Positions 58,185-64,000 of a stretch of 64,000 nt of DNA are shown piece by piece. The stretch comes from Roseovarius sp. MMSF_3359. GTDB lineage: Bacteria; Pseudomonadota; Alphaproteobacteria; Rhodobacterales; Rhodobacteraceae. The number at the start of each line of letters is the position of its first letter. Within the stretch, counting starts at the first letter, position 1. The notes under the pieces are model-generated. The model saw only the letters and a program-made list of their open reading frames with translations, was not told the DNA's origin and did no database searches. The translations under genes were made by a program, and so were the position numbers. Location: positions 372,001 through 436,000 of the forward strand of contig NZ_JASHJC010000001.1 in the NCBI RefSeq assembly GCF_030733385.1. Direction: 5' to 3'.

Positions 58185-58213
58185 TTGACGGCCCGGGGCT
58201 TTGGGCCTAAAGA
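58185..58213 (+). promoter_or_regulatory. Candidate promoter of rpmB
   Basis: TTGACG (58185-58190), 17 bases, TAAAGA (58208-58213). The predicted leader of about 87 bases contains a GGGCGC/GCGCCC hairpin (about 58228-58251) and a GGGCC/GGCCC hairpin just before the ribosome site. The 288-base gap after gnd holds no gene. Confidence 0.55.
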
Positions 58214-58306
58214 CCGCAAACGGAATTCGGGGCGCTGCTTTTTGCACGCGCCCGTTTGTATTGAAAAGGGCCGTATGGGCCCCGGACCCTGGAAGAGGAT
58301 GACCCC

Positions 58307-58597
58307 ATGTCGCGCCGCTGCGAACTGACCGGAAAAGGCCCGATGGTTGGCAACAACTCCAGCCACGCCAACAACAAAACACGTCGTCGGTATCTGCCGA
58401 ACCTGAATGATGTGACCCTGCAATCGGAAACCCTGAAGCGCGGTATCAAGCTGCGGATTTCGGCAGCGGCACTGCGCAGTGTGGACCATCGCGGTGGTCT
58501 GGACGCTTATCTTGCCAAGGCGAAAGACACCGAGCTTTCGGCGAATGCGCTGAAGGTCAAGAAAGAGATCGCGAAGGCCCAGGCGGCAAGCGCCTAA
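58307..58597 (+). CDS. rpmB: 50S ribosomal protein L28
   Basis: The 96-residue protein begins [27 protein letters not shown], the L28 signature, and keeps the RFLPNL-like [10 protein letters not shown]. It contains the alphaproteobacterial extension of about 20 residues. It is a single gene with its own promoter and terminator. Confidence 0.95.
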   Translation: MSRRCELTGKGPMVGNNSSHANNKTRRRYLPNLNDVTLQSETLKRGIKLRISAAALRSVDHRGGLDAYLAKAKDTELSANALKVKKEIAKAQAASA

Positions 58598-58623
58598 GCC
58601 ATTTGCCTTTATCAGATTTGATG

Positions 58624-58652
58624 CAGCCCTGCCTTTTTGGCGGGGCTGTTTC
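58624..58652. terminator. Terminator after rpmB, shared with convergent cobB
   Basis: CAGCCCTGCC (58624-58633) pairs with GGCGGGGCTG (58639-58648; one G-T pair), followed by TTTCACG. It ends rpmB and overlaps the cobB stop codon. Confidence 0.75.
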
Positions 58653-59349
58653 ACGTTTGGGGGGTAAGCAACTCCTCGACCCAGGCCGGGACGATTTCGC
58701 TGGCGCGGCCATGGCGGAGTTCGGCGAAGTCGCGGACGTTGACCGAGGGTTCCAGGTTCAACTCGACCGTATGGGCGCCCGCGCGCCCGGCATGCTGGCC
58801 GAAGGCCGCCGCCGGGTAGACATTGCCCGATGTGCCGATGGCGGCAAAGATGTCTGCCTCTTCGAGATGCTGCCAGATCGCCTCCATCTCGTAGGGCATT
58901 TCACCGAACCAGACGATATCGGGGCGCGTTGACGGCGCGGCACAGGCGGGGCAGGGATCTTCGGTCTGCATTTGGTCGGGTGCAGGCCAGCGATGGCCGC
59001 AGGCAGAGCAGAGTGCCCCGTTCAGAGCGCCATGCATATGGATGACGTTTTGCGAGCCTGCGGCCTCATGCAGCCCGTCGACATTTTGCGTGACGAGCAC
59101 CACCTCGCCGGCATGTTCACGCTCCAGTCGGGCAAGCGCCCTGTGCGCGGGATTGGGTGACACACCGGCGGCTTTTTCCCGTCGCGCGTTGTAGAAGGCA
59201 TGCACTAGGCCAGGATTGCGCTCGAATGCCTCCGGCGTTGCTACATCCTCGACCGCATGCTCTGCCCAGATGCCGCCCGCATCGCGAAACGTGCTCAACC
59301 CGCTTTCGGCGGAAATCCCGGCGCCGGTGAGGATAACGATCTTTTCCAT
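58651..59349 (-). CDS. cobB: NAD-dependent protein deacylase (sirtuin)
   Basis: The 232-residue sirtuin removes acyl groups from lysines, using NAD. Seen are ILTGAGISAESGLSTFRD for NAD, TQNVDGLHEAAGS with the active-site loop, catalytic His in VIHMHGAL, and a zinc ribbon with CSAC and CPAC. A Tyr/Arg pair for succinyl-lysine selectivity (YNARR) is present. The ATG at 59349 follows AAGGAGGCAGC. It diverges from the phosphatase gene by 41 bases. Confidence 0.93.
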   Translation of the reverse strand: MEKIVILTGAGISAESGLSTFRDAGGIWAEHAVEDVATPEAFERNPGLVHAFYNARREKAAGVSPNPAHRALARLEREHAGEVVLVTQNVDGLHEAAGSQNVIHMHGALNGALCSACGHRWPAPDQMQTEDPCPACAAPSTRPDIVWFGEMPYEMEAIWQHLEEADIFAAIGTSGNVYPAAAFGQHAGRAGAHTVELNLEPSVNVRDFAELRHGRASEIVPAWVEELLTPQT

Positions 59350-59390
59350 GCTGCCTCCTTGTCCTACTCTTCTGCCCAAAGGAGCACCGC

Positions 59391-59828
59391 ATGACCAGTC
59401 GAATTCTCTTTGTCTGCCTTGGCAATATCTGCCGTTCACCCGCGGCGGAGGGCGTGTTTCACGCGCTTGGGACCGGGGCCGAAACCGATAGTGCGGGGAC
59501 GGCGGGATGGCATGTGGGCAAACCGCCCTATGGCCCGATGCAGGCGGCGGCGTTGGCGCGGGGCTACGACCTTTCGGATCTCAGGGCGCGACAGTTCGAG
59601 GCTGGGGATTTCGACCGGTTCGATATGATCCTGGGCATGGACGATACCAACATCGCGGATATCGAGACCCTCCGCCCGGCGGGGAACACGACGTCGGTGC
59701 GCCTGTTCACTGATTTTGCCCCGGAATGCGGCATGGATCATGTGCCAGATCCCTATTACACGCGCGATTTCGACGGGGCGCTTGACCTGATCGAGGTGGC
59801 GGCCCGGGGCCTGGCGGCGACGACATAG
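59391..59828 (+). CDS. Low-molecular-weight protein-tyrosine phosphatase
   Basis: The 145-residue enzyme has the P-loop VCLGNICRSP (nucleophile C9, R15) and the general acid in HVPDPYYTRDF. Such phosphatases act on tyrosine phosphate, often in polysaccharide or stress control. An AAAGGAG site precedes the ATG at 7 bases. It heads a possible unit with the downstream HisD-family gene (121 bases apart). Confidence 0.92.
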   Translation: MTSRILFVCLGNICRSPAAEGVFHALGTGAETDSAGTAGWHVGKPPYGPMQAAALARGYDLSDLRARQFEAGDFDRFDMILGMDDTNIADIETLRPAGNTTSVRLFTDFAPECGMDHVPDPYYTRDFDGALDLIEVAARGLAATT

Positions 59829-59949
59829 GGCAGGTTTTCGGGATTCCCGAAGCCCGGTTTCAGCGGCTGAAAAAACACGACGACCCAGGCGGGATTTTCT
59901 TGCCGGAGCGTGGCAATGGGCGCATCTGTGGCGTGAAGGAGAGCTCCAG

Positions 59950-61254
59950 ATGCCCGTCACATTTCTGAAGACCGCCCCCGGCCAGGAGCCGCAAACCGCC
60001 GCGGATATCGTCGATACCGTGCAGATGATGTTGGCGCGTCTGCGTACGGGCGGTGGGCAGGTGGCGCTAGAATATGCCCGGCAACTCGATGGTTGGGAGG
60101 ACGAGATCACGGTGACCCGTGACCAGATCGACGCGGCCGTGGCCGCTGTTCCGCAATCGCTCAAGGACGATATCCGCTGGGCGCATGACAACATCTCGCG
60201 CTTTGCCGCCGCGCAGCGCGCCACCGCGCAGGACATGCAGGTCGAACTGCGCCCGGGCTTGATCGCCGGGCAACGTCAGATCCCGCTTTCCGCCGCCGGA
60301 TGTTATGTTCCGGGCGGGCGCTACACCCATATCGCGTCGGCCTTGATGTCGATCGGCACGGCGCGCGAGGCAGGTGTTGGCGATATCACCGCCTGCTCGC
60401 CGCCCAATGGGGCCGAGGGTATCCCGGCAGCGATGCTCTATGCGATGGATTTGGCGGGGGCGACGCGGATCCTGACCATTGGCGGGGTGCAGGGTGTTGC
60501 GGCAATGGCCTTTGGCATGTTCGGGGCGCCCGCGGCGGATATCCTGGTGGGGCCGGGCAACGCCTATGTGGCCGAAGCCAAGCGGCAGCTATTTGGCCCC
60601 ATCGGCATCGACATGTTCGCCGGTCCGACCGACAGCCTTGTTTTGGCCGATCATACGGCGGATGTTGAAACCGTTGCGATCGACCTGGTGGGGCAGGCCG
60701 AGCATGGCGCAAATTCACCGGTTTGGCTTGCCACCACTCACAGACCTCTGGCCGATCAGGTGATGGCGCGTATCCCCTCGATGATCGCCGAACTGCCCGA
60801 GCCAAACCGGAGCGCCGCCACAACCGCATGGGCCGACCTTGGGGAGGTCGTCCTTTGCGATACGGCCGAGGACATGGCGAAATTCGCCGATGAAAAGGCG
60901 CCCGAACATCTGCATGTTCAGGCGGCGGACCTGCCATGGTGGCGGGAGCGTCTGCGGGCCTATGGGTCGCTCTTCCTGGGTGAAAAGACCACCGTTGCTT
61001 TTGGCGACAAGGCCGCGGGTCCGAACCATGTGCTGCCCACGTCCGGGGCGGCGCGATACACCGGGGGGCTTAGCGTCCACAAGTTCCTCAAAACGGTCAC
61101 ATGGCAGGAGGTCGATGACCGGACGCTGCCAGACCTCGCGCGCGTCACCGCCAGCCTCAGCAGGGCTGAGAGAATGGAGGGACACGCCCGTTCGGCTGAT
61201 ATCCGGTTGGACCGGTTCGCCAACCCGCCGAAACAGGCGGCAAACCGGGTTTAG
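59950..61254 (+). CDS. HisD-family dehydrogenase, resembling sulfopropanediol 3-dehydrogenase (HpsN)
   Basis: The 434-residue zinc-dependent NAD dehydrogenase belongs to the histidinol dehydrogenase family: AGCYVPGGRYTHIASALMS, VGPGNAYVAEAKRQLFG, IDMFAGPTDSLVLAD and QAEHGANSPVW are seen. In biosynthetic HisD the corresponding stretches are nearer to GLYVPGGTAPLPSTVLM and GPSEVLV. The form here (RQIPLSAAGCYVPGGRYTH, GGLSVHKFLKTVTWQEV) is closer to HpsN-type enzymes that oxidise (R)-2,3-dihydroxypropane-1-sulfonate (sulfopropanediol) in Roseobacter-group bacteria. No other his gene is near. HisD-family membership is sure; the substrate is inference. Confidence 0.85.
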   Translation: MPVTFLKTAPGQEPQTAADIVDTVQMMLARLRTGGGQVALEYARQLDGWEDEITVTRDQIDAAVAAVPQSLKDDIRWAHDNISRFAAAQRATAQDMQVELRPGLIAGQRQIPLSAAGCYVPGGRYTHIASALMSIGTAREAGVGDITACSPPNGAEGIPAAMLYAMDLAGATRILTIGGVQGVAAMAFGMFGAPAADILVGPGNAYVAEAKRQLFGPIGIDMFAGPTDSLVLADHTADVETVAIDLVGQAEHGANSPVWLATTHRPLADQVMARIPSMIAELPEPNRSAATTAWADLGEVVLCDTAEDMAKFADEKAPEHLHVQAADLPWWRERLRAYGSLFLGEKTTVAFGDKAAGPNHVLPTSGAARYTGGLSVHKFLKTVTWQEVDDRTLPDLARVTASLSRAERMEGHARSADIRLDRFANPPKQAANRV

Positions 61255-61499
61255 AGCGTCCTAAGTGCGAGGAGTAGGCGCAGCGTCTTTCTACGAGTGA
61301 ATCGCGTGACCGCTCAGGGTACGTAATGCATTTTATGAGCGCATCGAAAGTTGGCAGCGAAATATCCAGATTTCTGCTCTGCGGACTTAGTTAGCTTTCG
61401 CTGCGGCTGCGCCAATGTCCGCTGAGCTTGGCGCTCAACCAAGGGCCAAGCCTTCAAAATTGCTTGGGTTGAGTATCGAAGGTCAATATCTGAGCCGTT
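61255..61499. other. Intergenic region, AT-richer
   Basis: No gene or promoter is convincingly seen. An inverted repeat GCTTGGC/GCCAAGC lies near 61429-61455, beyond the end of the minus-strand gene, and could be a weak terminator for it. Confidence 0.35.
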
Positions 61500-62336
61500 T
61501 CAAAAAATCGAAGCAACTAGTACGCCAACTAGAAACGCCGGAATCGTCGATAGATATCCAATAAAGAAAAACGGTCGTTTCTTATAGTTGTGGAATTTGT
61601 AGAATTTCTTGGAGAGATGCAGAATTAGCAACCCTAACGCTATAGCAAGAAACCAAAAGGTTGTACTGAACGTGGAAAGAAGAAGTTCCGGAGCAGCATC
61701 GGCGTCTCTCAGAAGCAAAACTCCCACAATCTCGTCGAAACCCCAAATAGTTCTCAACCCATAGGCCGCCGTAACGCTGTTAAAGCTTGCCAAGTAGATC
61801 AATAAGCTGGCAAAAACATCAACGAGCAGAAGTAAAAATAAAGTAAGCGCACCAGTGATATAAGATAGAAGTGTGCGAGTAAAAATAATCGAAATCAGGT
61901 CCCCGAAGTAATTAACCACCAGAATGGGTACAAGCACCCAGTACTGTGCTCCGGCATTGAGAGTGACAATATCTCTGACTACAAAGAGAAGGGTCTCGGT
62001 TTCATTCAATTCGCCGATCGAATGCCAGTAGGCGGCGACGAAAAGGCTGATGATCCCCAACCAAGCGGTTGTGAGTATAACTGATGACGAAATAAATCGA
62101 ATTGAGAGAGATCGTGACCCAAATATGGCGTCGAATGCCGATGAAACAATATCTCTAACATCAGATACACTGGAAAACTTGACAAACTCCTCAATGCGGT
62201 CGATTAGACGCGACTTGATCTCATCATTCGCCTCTTTTTCGGCCCATGCCGAAATCGATAGCAAAAATGCACCACATGCCAAGCCGATGGTGATCGAAGA
62301 TGCGTTGGAAACTGTTTCAACAAGATAATCTATCAT
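61500..62336 (-). CDS. Multi-pass membrane protein of unknown function, AT-rich
   Basis: The 278-residue protein has a first helix (about 13-30), a charged helical segment (EKEANDEIKSRLIDRIEEF, about 33-52) and at least four later helices (about 85-105, 135-165, 165-195, 220-245, 255-276). No family is recognised. Its codons are far more AT-rich than neighbours, a sign of recent transfer. It has no partner gene; 245 and 350-base gaps surround it. Only the long open frame and the membrane-protein pattern support it. Confidence 0.68.
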   Translation of the reverse strand: MIDYLVETVSNASSITIGLACGAFLLSISAWAEKEANDEIKSRLIDRIEEFVKFSSVSDVRDIVSSAFDAIFGSRSLSIRFISSSVILTTAWLGIISLFVAAYWHSIGELNETETLLFVVRDIVTLNAGAQYWVLVPILVVNYFGDLISIIFTRTLLSYITGALTLFLLLLVDVFASLLIYLASFNSVTAAYGLRTIWGFDEIVGVLLLRDADAAPELLLSTFSTTFWFLAIALGLLILHLSKKFYKFHNYKKRPFFFIGYLSTIPAFLVGVLVASIF

Positions 62337-62693
62337 ACCGATGGAAACCGAGTATTCACGCCAAAGTCAGATGCAACAAGGGAAACGTTAGCCCGAATTC
62401 CGATCGCCTTCAAATGGGTTTGGAGCTGAACGCAACGACGGATCGCGACCGTTGAACCCTACGGCAATCACAAGTCGTCCGACTGCGTGGGCTCATGTTA
62501 ACAATTATTGGTTTGCCCTAAAATGACTGCTGACCGAATAGTCGATAAAGTCTCTTGCCGTTAATCATTTTCAAAACCAAGTTTGTTTTGTCACACCGTC
62601 GGACAGAATCAAAAAAGCCGACATTCACGCAATCCGCAGCATCTGTAGAGATGGGCTCAATGCAGGTATTTCCTGAAAGCGCGGCCGTCTAAA
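62337..62693. other. Intergenic region between the AT-rich membrane gene and rpsU
   Basis: This 357-base gap is AT-rich and holds no supported gene, RNA or repeat. It probably includes the membrane-protein gene's promoter on the minus strand. I see nothing else. Confidence 0.4.
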
Positions 62694-62726
62694 ACGACAA
62701 ACCCCCGTGGCAAGGCCTCGGGGGTC
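62694..62726 (-). terminator. Terminator of rpsU
   Basis: On the minus strand ACCCCCG (62719-62725) pairs with CGGGGGT (62701-62707) around an 11-base loop, followed by TTGTCGTTTT. It lies 38 bases after the rpsU stop. Confidence 0.82.
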
Positions 62727-62763
62727 ATCTCGTTTTCAGTGCTGAAAAGCTACGATCGAGGTC

Positions 62764-62970
62764 TTAAAGCAGACCTTCACGCTGGGCTTTCTTGCGTGCC
62801 AGTTTACGGGCACGGCGGATCGCTTCAGCTTTCTCGCGCGCTTTTTTCTCGGACGGTTTCTCGAAATGTTGCTTGAGCTTCATTTCACGAAAAACGCCTT
62901 CGCGCTGCAGCTTTTTCTTCAGGGCACGAAGCGCCTGATCGACATTGTTGTCGCGAACACTAACCTGCAT
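62764..62970 (-). CDS. rpsU: 30S ribosomal protein S21
   Basis: The 68-residue protein begins [25 protein letters not shown], the S21 signature, with [24 protein letters not shown] and a basic tail. S21 helps mRNA recognition by the 30S. A GTGGTG-T-CACCAC palindrome lies directly before the ATG, between AGGAAGG and the start. A single-gene unit with promoter and terminator. Confidence 0.95.
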   Translation of the reverse strand: MQVSVRDNNVDQALRALKKKLQREGVFREMKLKQHFEKPSEKKAREKAEAIRRARKLARKKAQREGLL

Positions 62971-63022
62971 GTGGTGTCACCACCTTCCTAAGTTAAAGTT
63001 GCAAGAGTTTGCAGGAAGTGGC

Positions 63023-63051
63023 CGTATAGCAAAGCGCATTTGTTTTGTCTA
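63023..63051 (-). promoter_or_regulatory. Candidate promoter of rpsU
   Basis: On the minus strand TAGACA (63046-63051), 17 bases, TATACG (63023-63028), about 52 bases before the start. Confidence 0.6.
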
Positions 63052-63078
63052 GGGTGGCGCCAAGCGATGGAGAACATG

Positions 63079-63768
63079 ATGTCAGACCCTGAAATCAAGG
63101 CCAAACTGCTCGAAGCCGCAAGGAATCATGTGCCTTTTGACGGCTGGAGCGAGGCGATGTTTCGCGCCGCCATAGACGATGCCGGAATCGAGCCGGGCCT
63201 CGCCCGGGCGGTCTGTCCGCGCGGGGCAGTCGATTTGGCACTGGCCTATCACGAGGCGGGCGATGCGGCGATGCTGGAAGCCATCGAAGCGGCCGATCTT
63301 GATGAAATGAAGTTCCGTGACCGGGTGGCCTTTGCCGTGCGCGCACGACTTGAGGCGGTTGATGATAAGGAGTTGGTGCGCCGGGGCATGGCGCTCTTTT
63401 CGCTTCCGATCTATGCACCGGAGGGTGCGCAGGCGGTCTGGGCCACCTGCGACCGGATTTGGGTGGCGTTGGGGGACACGTCGAATGACATCAACTGGTA
63501 CACCAAGCGCATGACGCTGTCGGGGGTCTACAGTACCACGGTGCTCTATTGGCTGGGCGATGACAGCCCGGACCACCAGGCGACATGGGAATTCCTCGAC
63601 CGCCGGATCGGGGACGTGATGCAGATCGAGAAAGTCAAAGCGCAGTTTCGCGAGAACAAGCTGGCCAGCACGTTGATGGCCGGGCCGCTGGCGTTTCTGG
63701 GCAAGATACGGGCGCCGCAACCGGGGCAGCAGACCGGAATGCCGGGCCGCTGGAACGGACCGCAATAG
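63079..63768 (+). CDS. COQ9 family protein, ubiquinone biosynthesis accessory factor
   Basis: The 229-residue protein has the COQ9 pattern: a TetR-like helical N-terminus (HVPFDGWSEAMFRAAIDDAGI, RGAVDLALAYHEAGDAAM) and the lipid-binding core with DINWYTKRMTLSGVYSTTVLYWLGDDSPDH. COQ9 binds lipids and presents ubiquinone precursors to hydroxylases. The ATG at 63079 has GGAG six bases upstream; ATGs at 63067 and 63076 are alternatives. It diverges from rpsU. Confidence 0.87.
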   Translation: MSDPEIKAKLLEAARNHVPFDGWSEAMFRAAIDDAGIEPGLARAVCPRGAVDLALAYHEAGDAAMLEAIEAADLDEMKFRDRVAFAVRARLEAVDDKELVRRGMALFSLPIYAPEGAQAVWATCDRIWVALGDTSNDINWYTKRMTLSGVYSTTVLYWLGDDSPDHQATWEFLDRRIGDVMQIEKVKAQFRENKLASTLMAGPLAFLGKIRAPQPGQQTGMPGRWNGPQ

Positions 63769-63782
63769 TCAAGGAGCAGGGC

Positions 63783-64000
63783 ATGAGCCAAACCATGAAT
63801 GCCGTCGAAATCACCCAAGCCGGCGGGCCGGAGGTGTTGCAGATGACCCAGCGCCCGGTGCCGGCCCCGAATGTCGGAGAGGTCGTGATCCGGCTGGCCT
63901 ATGCGGGTGTGAACCGCCCCGATGCGCTGCAACGCGCCGGGCTTTATGCGCCGCCGCCGACGGCCAGCGATCTGCCGGGGCTGGAGGGCGCGGGAGAGAT
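63783..64000 (+). CDS. NAD(P)H-quinone oxidoreductase, zinc-binding dehydrogenase family (partial)
   Basis: Only the first 72 residues are in the window. MNAVEITQAGGPEVLQMTQRP and VVIRLAYAGVNRPDALQRAGLYAPPP are typical of the QOR/Zta1-like medium-chain reductases. GGAGCAGGGC precedes the ATG, and the gene is 14 bases after COQ9, probably the same operon. The end is cut by the window. Confidence 0.87.
   Translation, partial: MSQTMNAVEITQAGGPEVLQMTQRPVPAPNVGEVVIRLAYAGVNRPDALQRAGLYAPPPTASDLPGLEGAGE

Overview
The window is chromosomal DNA of an alphaproteobacterium, most likely a Rhodobacterales/Roseobacter-group species. This rests on the protein families seen: the cell-cycle regulator GcrA, a Roseobacter-type RpoA N-terminus, methylmalonyl-CoA epimerase followed by a DUF1467 protein, COQ9 beside rpsU, and CobB, RimO and DegQ-like proteases of alphaproteobacterial type. 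Genes are GC-rich and tightly packed, with a few AT-richer islets at 5.5-6.3, 26.4-26.8 and 61.3-62.7 kb.

Region 1 (1-14.3 kb) is the S10/spc/alpha ribosomal supercluster, broken into blocks. A 2OG-Fe(II) oxygenase gene lies before rpmC. rpmC through rpmD (L29, S17, L14, L24, L5, S14, S8, L6, L18, S5, L30) run together and end at a terminator. A 3.2 kb accessory segment follows: a possible HEPN-like protein, a von Willebrand factor A protein, an ectoine synthase gene broken by an amber codon, and a membrane protein. The cluster resumes with its own promoter at rplO-secY-adk, then rpsM-rpsK-rpoA-rplQ. A ~125 bp inverted-repeat element occurs at 816-939 and 6376-6500, with a probable third part at the window edge, next to the foreign segments.

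Region 2 (14.3-27.5 kb) holds an XRE regulator, a DegQ-like protease, RarA, and an oligopeptide-type ABC importer: two paralogous Tat-exported binding proteins, two permeases (one with an unusual N-terminal membrane extension) and a fused double ATPase. Convergent to it are two tandem, near-identical 39-residue single-pass membrane proteins. A lipoprotein and tRNA-Gly(CCC) follow.

Region 3 (27.5-50.5 kb) is mostly housekeeping: carB, pabB-pabC, aspS, a DUF1800/DUF1501 pair, mce, rimO, an AsmA protein, an ICL/PEP-mutase family enzyme and gcrA. Two ~200 bp MITE-like elements with nested inverted repeats sit in intergenic gaps at 39.8 and 49.6 kb.

Region 4 (50.5-64 kb) has an orphan ABC-2 permease, two EamA transporters, a NYN-domain protein, argD-argF preceded by a 17-residue peptide rich in arginine codons (a candidate arginine attenuator), a 6-phosphogluconate dehydrogenase, rpmB, cobB diverging from a low-molecular-weight phosphatase, a HisD-family dehydrogenase resembling the sulfopropanediol type, an AT-rich membrane protein, rpsU, COQ9 and the start of a quinone oxidoreductase.

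The most interesting signals are the arginine leader peptide, the tandem 39-residue membrane proteins, the two dispersed repeat families, and the fragmentation of the ribosomal cluster with new promoters at each block.
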